DNA from: Halogeometricum limi
Lineage (GTDB): Archaea; Halobacteriota; Halobacteria; Halobacteriales; Haloferacaceae
DNA: 64,000 nucleotides
Direction: 5' to 3'
Assembly (NCBI RefSeq): GCF_900115785.1
Contig: NZ_FOYS01000001.1
Span: 811,582 to 875,581 of the forward strand
The notes below the pieces were generated by a model, which worked only from the letters and a program-made list of their open reading frames with translations, did no database searches and was not told the DNA's origin. Both the position numbers and the translations under genes were made by a program. Below are positions 17,580-26,162 of the stretch, one piece after another; position 1 is the stretch's first letter; every line of letters starts with the position of its first letter.

Positions 17580-18479
17580 ATGCAGACCCGCCGGACGCTC
17601 CTCGTCGACGCGTTCACGACGGAACCGCTCTCGGGCAACGCCGCCGGTGTCGTTCCCGACGGTGACCTCGCCGAATCGCAGATGCAAGCCGTCGCCCGCG
17701 AACTCGCCGTCAGCGAGACGGCGTTCGTCCAGCAGTCGAGTAGCGCGGACAGGCGGCTTCGATTCTTCACTCCGACCTGTGAGGTCGACCTCTGCGGTCA
17801 CGCCACCGTCGCCGCCCACGCGCACCTCTTCGCCGACGGCGCTATCGACGCGGGGACGCACACCGTCGAGACGAACGTCGGCGTCCTCGACGTCGAGGTG
17901 GAATCCGACGGCACCGTCTGGATGACGCAGGACGACCCGACCGTCGAGACGGTCGACCTCGACTACGACCGAGTCGCGTCGGCACTCGGCATCGACCCCG
18001 CGGCGCTTCGCGACGTCGGCGAGGACGTCCCCTCCGCCGTCGCCTCCACCGGACTCCCGTTCCTCGTCGTCCCCGTGAACTTCCTCGAACATCTCTCCGC
18101 GTCCGACCCCGACTTCGACGCCGTCGAGGAACTCACCCGCGAGTACGACGTTGCCGGCGTCTACGCGTTCACCTTCGACGCACTCGGCGCGGAGTCGACG
18201 CTCCACGGACGGATGTTCGCCCCCGGCGTCGGCATCCCCGAAGACCCCGTGACCGGCACTGCCAGCGGTGCCTGCGGCGCGTACCTCCGGCACGTCGACG
18301 TCTTCGAGGGCGACCTCCCCGAGGAGATGGTGTTCGAACAGGGTCACTTCGTCGACCGGCCGGGACGCGTCCGCGTCCGCGTCGGCACCGACGTCCGCGT
18401 CGGCGGCCGCGCGGTCACCAGTCTCGACGGGTCGCTGACGATACCCCCCGCCGCGGACGACGACATTTTAGAAGCCTGA
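17580..18479 (+). CDS. PhzF family isomerase/epimerase-like protein
   Basis: A 299-residue PhzF-fold protein (duplicated hotdog-like DAP-epimerase fold). The conserved acidic residue lies in SETAFV (~residue 46), followed by TPTCEVDLCGHATVAAHAHL. The C-terminal half has EDPVTGTASGACGAYL, the hallmark of the family. PhzF acts in phenazine synthesis, but most archaeal members have unknown substrates. The ATG at 17580 begins the first strand; a GTG four codons upstream is possible. It stands alone. Confidence 0.9.
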   Translation: MQTRRTLLVDAFTTEPLSGNAAGVVPDGDLAESQMQAVARELAVSETAFVQQSSSADRRLRFFTPTCEVDLCGHATVAAHAHLFADGAIDAGTHTVETNVGVLDVEVESDGTVWMTQDDPTVETVDLDYDRVASALGIDPAALRDVGEDVPSAVASTGLPFLVVPVNFLEHLSASDPDFDAVEELTREYDVAGVYAFTFDALGAESTLHGRMFAPGVGIPEDPVTGTASGACGAYLRHVDVFEGDLPEEMVFEQGHFVDRPGRVRVRVGTDVRVGGRAVTSLDGSLTIPPAADDDILEA

Positions 18480-18504
18480 TACTACCAGGCCGCTGTGACT
18501 AATG

Positions 18505-18517
18505 TAATAATATATAA
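18505..18517 (+). promoter_or_regulatory. TATA-rich core promoter of the DUF7344-like gene
   Basis: An AT-only stretch (TAATAATATATAA) lies about 35-47 bp before the ATG at 18552. The transcription start would fall near 18540 with a very short leader. Confidence 0.5.
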
Positions 18518-18551
18518 CCTTCGGCCGTATATTGACTTTCGTGTGACACGA

Positions 18552-18860
18552 ATGGCCCGCATAGACGACCGATTCGGTGCGTTCGCCGACGCGACGCGGC
18601 GGCGCGTTCTGCGCGTTCTCTGTACTTCCTCCGACGAGGCGTCCGAGTTACCGCTCGACACGCTCGTCACGAAGGTGGGGGAGAGCGAGCGACTGGGGAA
18701 CGAAGACGGACAATTGAGACTTCACCTCGTCCACGTCCACCTGCCGAAACTGGAACGGGCGGCGCTCGTGGACTACGACGGTGAGACGGTTCGTCTCACC
18801 GTCGAGACGGACGTGGTGACGGACGGATTGCGACTCGCGAAGCGGTTCGAGACGGGGTGA
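18552..18860 (+). CDS. DUF7344-like winged-helix regulator (102 aa)
   Basis: A 102-residue predicted DNA-binding protein. The N-terminus, DDRFGAFADATRRRVLRVLC, is the typical ArsR/winged-helix first helix of haloarchaeal regulators. It continues with LHLVHVHLPKLERAALVDYD...VRLT, an antiparallel recognition/wing segment shared with the protein at 52699. It fits the DUF7344 family as I recall it. The target is unknown. An upstream in-frame ATG was rejected because it would include the promoter TATA element. Confidence 0.75.
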   Translation: MARIDDRFGAFADATRRRVLRVLCTSSDEASELPLDTLVTKVGESERLGNEDGQLRLHLVHVHLPKLERAALVDYDGETVRLTVETDVVTDGLRLAKRFETG

Positions 18861-18880
18861 GGTGGGGATTCAGGCGACGC

Positions 18881-19636
18881 TCAGCCGATGTACCGCAGGT
18901 CGTCGTCGCTCATCCCCTGCTGTTGGTTCTGCATCTCCTGAATCTTGCCGACGACTTCCTTCATCTCTTCTGCGCGTTCTTCGAGGGACTCGAATCCCAC
19001 CTCGAAGCCGATGGCTTCTTGCAACACTTCGAGGACGGCCTGTGCGCTCTGGGGGTCCACGAGGTAGCCGCTCGTCTCGCCCATCAGACAGGCGACGGAG
19101 AACCCGCGACGGCCGCCGAGGCCCAAGAGGAGGCCGCTGACGCCGACGATGCCGCCCGCGGGTTCGTCCTCGCGGAACTCGACGTCCGCCGCTTCGAGGC
19201 GTTCGACGTCGGCTTCGTCGGTGACGGCACCGAGGACGCTCGGTTCGTCCACGAGTTCGCCCGTCGGGACGCCCCCGAGCGCGTAACCCTCCTCGACGCC
19301 GAACGACTCGGCGATGTCGAGGAAGGCGTCGGTGACGTGGTAGTGCCCGGCGTTCGTCTGCGCCTGGTGGTCGCCGGTGAGGACGAGCACGTCGCGTTCG
19401 CCCGCGTCCACCGCGTGGAACTCCGCGCGGGCCAACTGCGCGACGCTGTCGTCGTTCATCGTCACCTGTGGCGGGAACTCGTCGGCGTAGACGTATCTGA
19501 CGGGTTCGCTGTCGAACTCTTCGAGAAGGTGTTCGGCGGCGAGTTTGCCGACGTGGCCGACGCCCGGGAGTCCCTCGACCAGCACGGGGTCCCGAAGGTC
19601 GGGGTCTGCGAGTGTCTCCACTTCGATGTCTTCCAT
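18881..19636 (-). CDS. Proteasome assembly chaperone family (PAC2-like) protein
   Basis: A 251-residue PAC2-superfamily protein. The first strand-loop is VLVEGLPGVGHVGKLAAEHL. Later GVPTGELVDEPSVLGAVTD and GLLLGLGGRRGFSVACLMGETSGYLVDPQSAQAVLE match the archaeal DUF75/PAC2 pattern. The C-terminal helix (FESLEERAEEMKEVVGKIQEMQNQQQ) is a coiled coil ending in YIG, an HbYX-like terminus that could dock on the 20S proteasome (inference). It is the last gene of the translation operon, 4 bp after nop10. Confidence 0.87.
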   Translation of the reverse strand: MEDIEVETLADPDLRDPVLVEGLPGVGHVGKLAAEHLLEEFDSEPVRYVYADEFPPQVTMNDDSVAQLARAEFHAVDAGERDVLVLTGDHQAQTNAGHYHVTDAFLDIAESFGVEEGYALGGVPTGELVDEPSVLGAVTDEADVERLEAADVEFREDEPAGGIVGVSGLLLGLGGRRGFSVACLMGETSGYLVDPQSAQAVLEVLQEAIGFEVGFESLEERAEEMKEVVGKIQEMQNQQQGMSDDDLRYIG

Positions 19637-19640
19637 GCCC

Positions 19641-19823
19641 CTACTCGCGGACGCGTCGTTTAAGAGCGCGTCGGTACTCCCCGTACGGGTCTTCGGGGTT
19701 GAAGCGCGCGGGTGCGCTGTTGACGGCGTCGGCGCCGCAGTCGGGGCAGGCCTCAGAGAGCGTGTAGACGGGTCGCTCGTGGCGCTCGCGCCACTCGCCG
19801 CAGACGCGGATGTCGGACTTCAC
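19641..19823 (-). CDS. nop10: H/ACA ribonucleoprotein protein Nop10
   Basis: A 60-residue Nop10, a structural member of the H/ACA pseudouridylation RNP with Cbf5, L7Ae and Gar1. It contains a short zinc-binding element with C8 and the CPDC knuckle, then the linear SAPARFNPEDPYGEYRRALKRR segment that wraps Cbf5. Length is exactly as expected. It lies 5 bp after the aIF2-alpha gene and 4 bp before the PAC2-like gene. Confidence 0.95.
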   Translation of the reverse strand: MKSDIRVCGEWRERHERPVYTLSEACPDCGADAVNSAPARFNPEDPYGEYRRALKRRVRE

Positions 19824-19828
19824 GGCCG

Positions 19829-20626
19829 TTACTCGTCGTCTTCGTGGCGTTCGCGGTGGAACTGCGCGGTCCCGCCGGCCGCCTCGATGACGTCCTCGGC
19901 GCGCGCCGCGGCGTCTTCGAGGGCGCCTTCGGCCGTCTTGTAGTCCGGCGCGCGCACCTTGATTCGGTACTCGGGCGCACCGACGTAGGTGACTTCGAGC
20001 TGAATCTCCTCGGGCACGTCGTCGCCTTCGGCGGCCTTCAGCGCGTCTTTGATGTGGTCGACGCCGTCACCGGTCGGGCACCGGAGGTCGACGTACCCCG
20101 TGACGTTGACGTACGGGACCGAGACGTTCTGTCTGGCCGTCTGGACGATGGCTTCGACTTCGTCTTCGTCCAGGTCGACGTCTTCGAGGGCGGCCGTACC
20201 GTGGATTGCGGCCTGCTCGAAGCCGTCGTAGAGCGTCTCGTACTCCGCGAGGACCGCGTTCGCGACGGCTCCGTACTCGTCGTCGGAGACGTCCTCGCCG
20301 AACGCGATGCTCATCCACTTGTCGGCCTTCTGCTCGTTCTTCCACTCCTGGATCTTCTCTTTGCGCTGGTGTTCGTTGACGTCCTTGATGGTGAGGTCTA
20401 TCTGCTGGGACCCCGTATCCACCTCTAACACTTTGGCGACGACCGTCTGTCCCTCGCGGACGTGGTCGCGGACGTTCTTGATCCAGCCGCTGGCGACCTC
20501 GCTGATGTGGCAGAGACCGCGCTTGTCTTCGTACTCTTCGAGGTCGACGAAGACCCCGAAGTCGGTTATCTCGTCGACTTTGCCGACGACGAGTTCACCG
20601 CTGTCGGGCCAACCGCTGTACTTCAT
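19829..20626 (-). CDS. eif2a: Translation initiation factor 2 subunit alpha
   Basis: A 265-residue aIF2-alpha, part of the heterotrimer that delivers initiator Met-tRNA to the ribosome. Residues ~7-80 form an S1/OB domain ([36 protein letters not shown]). A helical domain and the C-terminal alpha-beta domain ([25 protein letters not shown]) follow. Length is normal. It lies 24 bp after S27e and 5 bp before nop10 in one operon. Confidence 0.96.
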   Translation of the reverse strand: MKYSGWPDSGELVVGKVDEITDFGVFVDLEEYEDKRGLCHISEVASGWIKNVRDHVREGQTVVAKVLEVDTGSQQIDLTIKDVNEHQRKEKIQEWKNEQKADKWMSIAFGEDVSDDEYGAVANAVLAEYETLYDGFEQAAIHGTAALEDVDLDEDEVEAIVQTARQNVSVPYVNVTGYVDLRCPTGDGVDHIKDALKAAEGDDVPEEIQLEVTYVGAPEYRIKVRAPDYKTAEGALEDAAARAEDVIEAAGGTAQFHRERHEDDE

Positions 20627-20650
20627 GTGTAAATACCTCCAGAGGGGAGC

Positions 20651-20836
20651 TTACGCCTCGGCCGAGCGTCGTTCGACGGTCTCTACGACGTCGCCGTGAA
20701 TCTCGGCGTCGCCGCCGGTCGGCGTGGCGAGCGTCGTCCCGCAGACGGCGCAGTTGACGACCGACGACGCCTTGCCGAAGACGACCTGTTCGTTGTCGCA
20801 GTCTGTGCACTGAACGAGGTAGAAGTTACCCGCCAT
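20651..20836 (-). CDS. rps27e: 30S ribosomal protein S27e
   Basis: A 61-residue S27e with a four-cysteine zinc finger (CTDC and CAVC, about 15 residues apart) in YLVQCTDCDNEQVVFGKASS. It is a small-subunit protein. The stop of L44e (20839) lies just upstream, so the two genes are tightly packed. Confidence 0.95.
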   Translation of the reverse strand: MAGNFYLVQCTDCDNEQVVFGKASSVVNCAVCGTTLATPTGGDAEIHGDVVETVERRSAEA

Positions 20837-20838
20837 GA

Positions 20839-21120
20839 TTACTCCTGGAACTCCAGACGGCCTGCGCGCCAGCCCTCACGCATGTGAGCCTTGCCACAGT
20901 CCGAGCAGATGTACTTCAGGTGGGTCTTCTTCGTCGGCTTGTCTCCACCGGGCACCTTCGAGAACTTACCGGCGTTCCCGATGACGGCTTTTCCGCGACG
21001 GGTCTGACGGGCGTTCCACTTCATTCCCGTCGGACGTCCTTTGCGGACCTTTTCGACTTCGTGTTCGTGATGCCCGTTGCAGTTCGGGCAGTACGTGTTG
21101 AATCGGCGTGGCATCTGCAT
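20839..21120 (-). CDS. rpl44e: 50S ribosomal protein L44e
   Basis: A 93-residue L44e located near the E site. It begins [14 protein letters not shown], matching the known haloarchaeal N-terminus, and has two zinc knuckles (CPNC and CSDC). The C-terminus is [18 protein letters not shown]. The ATG at 21120 is chosen over the longer reading frame because of this conserved start. It is the first gene of the operon L44e-S27e-aIF2-alpha-Nop10-PAC2, and its leader carries an inverted repeat. Confidence 0.96.
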   Translation of the reverse strand: MQMPRRFNTYCPNCNGHHEHEVEKVRKGRPTGMKWNARQTRRGKAVIGNAGKFSKVPGGDKPTKKTHLKYICSDCGKAHMREGWRAGRLEFQE

Positions 21121-21121
21121 A

Positions 21122-21150
21122 GATATCGACCTTGTGCGTGTTTCGATATC
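21122..21150. promoter_or_regulatory. Inverted repeat in leader/promoter of the L44e operon
   Basis: GATATCGA (21122-21129) and TCGATATC (21143-21150) form perfect 8-bp arms separated by 13 bp. The element begins one base upstream of the L44e ATG and ends about 6 bp before a TATA-like TTTTAAC (21155-21161, minus strand). It therefore spans the expected transcription start. It is a candidate operator or leader hairpin. Confidence 0.5.
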
Positions 21151-21350
21151 GCCCGTTAAAACCCGTTTGGTTCGGCGGCGTCGTTCTCCGCCGCCGTGTG
21201 TGGGTATGACGTGCCCCGACGCCGCTCGATTCGAGTTCACCGGTTCGGGTTCGGTCCCGTGCGGCCGAGCGATACGCCGCAACGACGAATCGCGCCCGTA
21301 TCGACCGTTTCATCCCCACCTGAAGCACCCGTTACGGTCCGTTAGCGGGG

Positions 21351-21361
21351 GGATATTTATC
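21351..21361 (+). promoter_or_regulatory. TATA-like element of the second sugar dehydrogenase gene
   Basis: GGATATTTATC lies about 41-51 bp before the ATG at 21402, in an otherwise GC-rich intergenic region. It predicts a transcription start near 21385. Confidence 0.4.
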
Positions 21362-21401
21362 AGTCGATACGACAGAACATACGGTAGAGCTGTCACTCAC
21401 T

Positions 21402-22763
21402 ATGAAACGAAGAACGTTTCTGGCCGGTCTCTCCGCACCGGTGTGTCTCGCCGGACTCCTGAACGGCAGGACACGCTGGGAAGCGCACCGCCCGGAGACG
21501 AGTCGAATCGAGACCGGACCGGTGGTCGCGACCGAGACGGTCGCGGAGGGGTTCGACCAGCCGATCGGTTTCGCGACGGCACCGGTTCCGTCGGGGTACT
21601 ACGTCGCCGACAAGACCGGGCGAGTCTACCTTCACGAGGCGGGAGCGACTCGGGAGGAACCGTTCCTCGACGTCCGCGACCGACTGATGGAGTCGACGTC
21701 GTGGGAGCAGGGGCTGATCGGGTTCGAACTGCATCCGGAGTTCGCGGACACGCGACGGTTCTACGTTCGGTACAGCGCGCCGAGACGTCCCGGCACGCCG
21801 GCCGACTACGACCACACGTTCGTGCTGTCCGAGTTCACGGCGACGGCCGACTACCGGGGGACGGTCCCGGATTCGGAGCGGACGATACTGGAGATTCCGC
21901 AACCGGGCCGAAACCACAACGCGGGCGCTATCGCGTTCGGCCCGGACGGCTACCTCTACGTCGCCACGGGCGACGGGAAGCACGGGAACGGTGACCAGGG
22001 GCGGGGGCACGCCACCGACTGGTACGCGCTGAACGGCGGCGGGAACGGACAGGACGTGACGGAGAACTTACTGGGGAGCATCCTCCGTATCGACGTCGAC
22101 GCACGCGACGACGAGGAACCGTACGCGATACCGCCGGACAATCCGCTCGTGGGGCGAGACGGCCTCGACGAGCAGTACGCGTGGGGCTTTCGCAACCCGT
22201 ACCGGATGTCGTTCGACGGCGACGACCTGTACGTCGGCGACGTCGGGCAGGACCAGTTCGAGGAGATAAACCTCGTGCGCCGCGGCGGCAACTACGGGTG
22301 GAACGTGCGCGAGGGCACGCGCTGTTACAGCAACCGCCGGTCGGTGCACGCGCTGTCGAGACTGACGGGCGGCGACCGCTCGTACCCGTACTGTCCGCGC
22401 ACGACGGCCGACGGCGAACCGCTCGTCGACCCCATCGTCTGTTACCCGCACCACCGCGACGGGCGGTCCTTCGGGTCCGCCGTCATCGCAGGCTACCGCT
22501 ACCGCGGCGACGACGTCCCGGCGTTGGACGGGACGTACGTGTTCGGCGACGTCGTCGGGTCGCTGTTCGCCGCGACGCCCGCCGACCGCGACGGCGAGAT
22601 GTGGTCGATGGAGACGCTCCGCCTCTCGTCCGACGAAGGGGAGGCGTTCGAGGGGGCGCTACTCGCCTTCGGGCGGGACGACGCGGGCGAACTCTACGCG
22701 CTGACGAGTCAGTTCGCGCCCGGGACGGGTGCGGTGCACCGACTCCGCTCGGCCGAGCGGTGA
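21402..22763 (+). CDS. PQQ-dependent sugar dehydrogenase-like protein (exported)
   Basis: A 453-residue glucose/sorbosone dehydrogenase-type beta-propeller. The N-terminus KRRTFLAGLSAPVCLAGLL is a probable Tat signal, with a Cys that could be a lipobox residue. Propeller motifs are PIGFATAPVPSGYYVADKTG, AIAFGPDGYLYVATGDG, WGFRNPYRMSFDG, DQFEEINLVRRGGNYGWN and the closing blade (TYVFGDVVGSLFA). It is related to the protein at 750 but lacks PKD and LamG domains. The family oxidises sugars with PQQ; the substrate is unknown. Confidence 0.87.
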   Translation: MKRRTFLAGLSAPVCLAGLLNGRTRWEAHRPETSRIETGPVVATETVAEGFDQPIGFATAPVPSGYYVADKTGRVYLHEAGATREEPFLDVRDRLMESTSWEQGLIGFELHPEFADTRRFYVRYSAPRRPGTPADYDHTFVLSEFTATADYRGTVPDSERTILEIPQPGRNHNAGAIAFGPDGYLYVATGDGKHGNGDQGRGHATDWYALNGGGNGQDVTENLLGSILRIDVDARDDEEPYAIPPDNPLVGRDGLDEQYAWGFRNPYRMSFDGDDLYVGDVGQDQFEEINLVRRGGNYGWNVREGTRCYSNRRSVHALSRLTGGDRSYPYCPRTTADGEPLVDPIVCYPHHRDGRSFGSAVIAGYRYRGDDVPALDGTYVFGDVVGSLFAATPADRDGEMWSMETLRLSSDEGEAFEGALLAFGRDDAGELYALTSQFAPGTGAVHRLRSAER

Positions 22764-22796
22764 CCGCGGACGTCCGTCGACGGTGGTTCGTGACGA

Positions 22797-23045
22797 CTAG
22801 TCGTCTCCGTCGCGGACGCTAGCGACGTGGTCGACGTGGACGTACAGGTCGTCCGTCCGGACCGCGACCTCCTCTTGGCAGAGGTCTCCGAGAGCGGACT
22901 CCGTCGCCTCGACGGTTCCGTCCGCGAGACTCGCGATGGACTCCGCGTCTCGTGGCTCGCCTGCGACCGCCAGCGCTGCGCTCACGCGGTCGCACAGAGT
23001 GGCGGTGTGGACCCACGAGCCGATGTCGTAGCCTGACTCGTCCAT
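22797..23045 (-). CDS. Hypothetical 82-aa protein, possible winged-helix
   Basis: An 82-residue protein with no recognised family. The predicted pattern is helix (VHTATLCDRVSAALAVAG), helix (DAESIASLADGTVEATESALGDLCQEE) and strands (VAVRTDDLYVHVDHVASVRD). This suggests a small winged-helix fold. Its promoter, CCTTATGCC on the minus strand, overlaps a 6-bp inverted repeat at 23067-23085. The start at 23045 fits a leaderless transcript. Confidence 0.55.
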   Translation of the reverse strand: MDESGYDIGSWVHTATLCDRVSAALAVAGEPRDAESIASLADGTVEATESALGDLCQEEVAVRTDDLYVHVDHVASVRDGDD

Positions 23046-23356
23046 TAGCTATACACGACGATTCGGAGGCATAAGGCGAATGCCTGATAATTCATAGAGC
23101 CGCCCTAAATAATGTCTATACGATACAAATTCAATCTGCATAAGTTTGAAAAATATTGCGTGCGGCGTTCTCTGGGCGTTTATTCGAGCGTCACGTGAAA
23201 GCGGTGAGCGGACGCCGTCGTCGCCCGTCGACGGAGCGGTTCGCATCGGGCGTTTCGCGTCGGACGACTCGCAGTCTGTCGTCGCCGGACCGATTCGCTC
23301 CGCTCCGTGTGCGGGTCTTAGACAGTTTTATGTTCGTTTGCGCGTGAGAATCGCTC
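23046..23356. other. AT-rich divergent intergenic region
   Basis: The 311 bp hold no gene I can support. The left part has a TATA-like element and the inverted repeat AGGCAT/ATGCCT (23067-23085) for the minus-strand gene. The middle is unusually AT-rich (23090-23160). The right end has GTTTTATG (23325-23332), about 27 bp before the ATG at 23357, as expected for a leaderless mRNA. Confidence 0.6.
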
Positions 23357-23614
23357 ATGAAGAAAGTCATCATCCGCGGCGACCCCGGCATCCGGCGGGA
23401 CGCGGTCATCGAACTCGACGGCGAGGAGGTCGTCTGCTTCTCCATCGACCGACAGGGTGACTACCACGGCCCCGACACCGTCCAACTCTGGTGTACCGTC
23501 GGCACCGAAGACGAACGCGAAGCGTTCGAGAAGCGCGAGTTCGTCCCGCACTTCCTCGACGTGGAGGCGATTGACGCCGACGCACTCACGGTTATCTCGA
23601 AGCGCGGCGCGTAG
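23357..23614 (+). CDS. Conserved small protein, HAH_0734-like (85 aa)
   Basis: An 85-residue protein opening MKKVIIRGDPGIRRDAVIELDG. It is predicted to be mainly beta strands with one helix (DEREAFEKREFVPHFLDVE). It fits the haloarchaeal HAH_0734 family as I recall it; no function is known. A TATA-like element 27 bp upstream supports this ATG and a leaderless transcript. Its stop codon directly abuts the stop of the convergent membrane protein gene. Confidence 0.75.
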   Translation: MKKVIIRGDPGIRRDAVIELDGEEVVCFSIDRQGDYHGPDTVQLWCTVGTEDEREAFEKREFVPHFLDVEAIDADALTVISKRGA

Positions 23615-26011
23615 TCAGGCAGCCGTCGACTCGTTCGCTAACGCTTCCTGTTCGACCTCGTATATCGTCACCGACCCCGACTGGTGAGCGACGCTGATGG
23701 CGTCGGAGTCGAACTCGATGTCGCCGTACCGGGCGCGTTCGCTCGGACCGACCCAGATGTACCGGACGTCGTACTCCCGGAGGAGGCGCGCCCGTACCTC
23801 CGCGTCGTCGGTCGTGTACATGACGTCCACGTCGCCCACGCGCGCGTAGTAGGCGTCGGGTCCGCGGTAGCCGACTTCGTGCGCCCATCCCGCGACGGTC
23901 GGAAGGCCGGTCAGACTCGACGTCGGGTTCGCGTTCCAGTTGTACATCACTCGCTCCCGGCCGTCCGTTCCGCTGGCGTAGTACTTCGTCCCCGGCGCTT
24001 CCAGCAGGACGGGTGCGCCCTCTCTCGCGTCCATCCAGTCGATGGCCTCGTCGTACTCGGGGTGGTACGTCTCGACGAACTGCGTCGCGTCCAACGTCGT
24101 CCCGCCCGGCGGTCCCTGTTCGAGGTGCGCGCCGACGGCGGCGACGCCGTAGACGCTCGTCGAGACGACGAGGAGGACGGCGAAGACGACGGCCGCGGGA
24201 CGACGCCACGCGGCGTCGCCGGAACCGTCGGTGACGACGCTTCGTTCCCCTGCGGCGGCGGCCTCGCGCACGCGAGAGACGACTGTCGCACCGCTCGGAA
24301 CGCCTCGAATCAGTCCCGGGACGACGACGCCCATCGCCGTCGCCCACAGCACCCACACCTGCATGTACGTCTTGAACACGGTGTTCATCCGCCCGGGCCC
24401 GGCCTGTTCGTTCACGAAGACGAGTTCCACCAGCGTGACCAGTCCCGCCCCGGCGACGACGAGGACCGTCTCGTAACCCACCGGTCGGTCACCGCGGAGC
24501 GCGACCCACCCGAGGACGACGAGCGGAACCGAGACGACGAGCGCGGCGAACCCGACGTCGAGGCCGACGTAGCCGAGGGCGAGGAGGGAACCGACGAGGT
24601 ACAGGGGGCGTCGCACGCGGAGACGGGAGACGAGGTAGACGCCGAAGGCGGCGACGAACGCGCCGTGGACGAGGAGGAGTGCGCCGAGACTGCTCCGCAT
24701 CTCCGGACCGAGGAGGTCCACGGAGCGTTCGCTTCCGCTCGCGGCGGCACCGAGCAAGAACGGCGCGGCAACGACGACGGCGACGGCGGCACCGGCGACG
24801 GCGAGGCCGAGGGCGACGGCGACGCGCGCCGTCTCCTCGGTGAGACGAGAGCGGTCGGCGAGTCGCTCGCCGACGCCCGAGAGGCCGGGGACGAGCGTCC
24901 ACGGGTCGGCGGGGGCGAAGACGACGGCCAAGGTTCCGAGCGCGAGGACGCTCGGGAAACTCCACGTGTTGTGGACGGCCTGCCAGCCCGCGACGACGGG
25001 GAGCGTCGCGAGGAGGGCGCGACGACGCCGAACGGCGGGTTCGGGGGTCCTGAAGTAGGCGTAGCCGATAGCCGCGGCGAGGAGCAAGAAGGCAGTCCCC
25101 GTCATGTGCGCGTGGAGGTCGCCGTTCAGCCACGCGAACAGGGGGAACTCGTTGATGGTTCCGGGGATGACGCGCGAGGCGTCCCAGTAGGAGAACGACT
25201 CGGGACCGGCGAGAATCTGCGCCACCGTGTAGTCGGTTCGGGCGGCGACGAACTCGGCGGTCGGTCGGCGAACGCTCTCCGGGAGGAGGACCACCGCGAA
25301 CCGCCCGGCCGTGACGAGGTTGCTCGCGAACCCGACGAAGAACGCTGCGAACGTCCCGGTGACCCGCCGCGAGAGGCCGTGGTCTTCGCCCACCGTCGCG
25401 GCGAGTTCGAAGGCGGCCGTGACGAGCATCGCGTAGAACCCCGCGAGTGCGAGATTGTAACTGAACTGCGTCGACGTCGCCGTCAGCCACGCGAACAGCG
25501 TCGTCACGAGGTGGCCGCCGTAGTAGTACTTCACCGTCGTCCCGGCGAACCACATGTCCTCTGGCGGAAGCGTCGCCGAGCGCTGGAGGCTCTTCAGGAG
25601 GCCGTAGTCGAGGAACTTCTCCCCGCCCACCGGGAAGACAGCGGGGTCGAACGCCCGCACCACGACGAGGAACAGAAAGGAGGCGGTGAAGACGACGGCG
25701 ACGTCGAGAACCGGTCGACGCGGGACGGAGACGGCGAGTTCGAGACGGCCGTCTCGGAGCGCGTCGCGGTCGGCGGCGGCGAGGAGGGACGCCGCGAGGA
25801 GGACGACGACGCCTGCGACGAGGGCGGGCAGGCCGAACGCGACCTGTCCGACCCAGTAGGCGGGAATCGTGAGGAGGAGCGTCGCGATGGGGAGTGCGAG
25901 TCCGACGCCTCGGCCGCGCGTGTCCGGCAGGAGGCGTGCAGCGAGCGGGAGTCCGGCGGCGAAGAGGGCCGCGTAGAGGACCAACCAGCGAAGGACGAGG
26001 GCGTACTCCAT
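23615..26011 (-). CDS. DUF2298 (YYY-type) multi-spanning membrane protein
   Basis: A 798-residue protein with many transmembrane helices, matching the DUF2298/Chlor_Arch_YYY family. The tri-tyrosine that names the family is seen in GTTVKYYYGGHL (~residue 165). Other motifs are ERSATLPPEDMWFAG, FPLFAWLNGDLHAHMTG and RMNTVFKTYMQVW. The C-terminal ~150 residues are extracellular (APVLLEAPGTKYYASGTDG, VDVMYTTDDAEVR). It is probably a GT-C-like glycosyltransferase acting on a lipid-linked sugar (inference). The ATG at 26011 starts the first helix; an upstream ATG at 26044 adds only a polar tail. It is divergent from GT2-GtrA. Confidence 0.85.
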   Translation of the reverse strand: MEYALVLRWLVLYAALFAAGLPLAARLLPDTRGRGVGLALPIATLLLTIPAYWVGQVAFGLPALVAGVVVLLAASLLAAADRDALRDGRLELAVSVPRRPVLDVAVVFTASFLFLVVVRAFDPAVFPVGGEKFLDYGLLKSLQRSATLPPEDMWFAGTTVKYYYGGHLVTTLFAWLTATSTQFSYNLALAGFYAMLVTAAFELAATVGEDHGLSRRVTGTFAAFFVGFASNLVTAGRFAVVLLPESVRRPTAEFVAARTDYTVAQILAGPESFSYWDASRVIPGTINEFPLFAWLNGDLHAHMTGTAFLLLAAAIGYAYFRTPEPAVRRRRALLATLPVVAGWQAVHNTWSFPSVLALGTLAVVFAPADPWTLVPGLSGVGERLADRSRLTEETARVAVALGLAVAGAAVAVVVAAPFLLGAAASGSERSVDLLGPEMRSSLGALLLVHGAFVAAFGVYLVSRLRVRRPLYLVGSLLALGYVGLDVGFAALVVSVPLVVLGWVALRGDRPVGYETVLVVAGAGLVTLVELVFVNEQAGPGRMNTVFKTYMQVWVLWATAMGVVVPGLIRGVPSGATVVSRVREAAAAGERSVVTDGSGDAAWRRPAAVVFAVLLVVSTSVYGVAAVGAHLEQGPPGGTTLDATQFVETYHPEYDEAIDWMDAREGAPVLLEAPGTKYYASGTDGRERVMYNWNANPTSSLTGLPTVAGWAHEVGYRGPDAYYARVGDVDVMYTTDDAEVRARLLREYDVRYIWVGPSERARYGDIEFDSDAISVAHQSGSVTIYEVEQEALANESTAA

Positions 26012-26162
26012 ACTCTTACCGTCACTCGCACGGGCCGGCGTCATACGCTTTATGATGCGGCCACGTTCGTCCTCGCGAACGGGTCAGACGGCGGACCGGA
26101 CAGTTCGGTGGCTAATCGCGCGAGCGGTTCGTTTTTTACCCCCGCGGTCGGTACTCCAGCCA

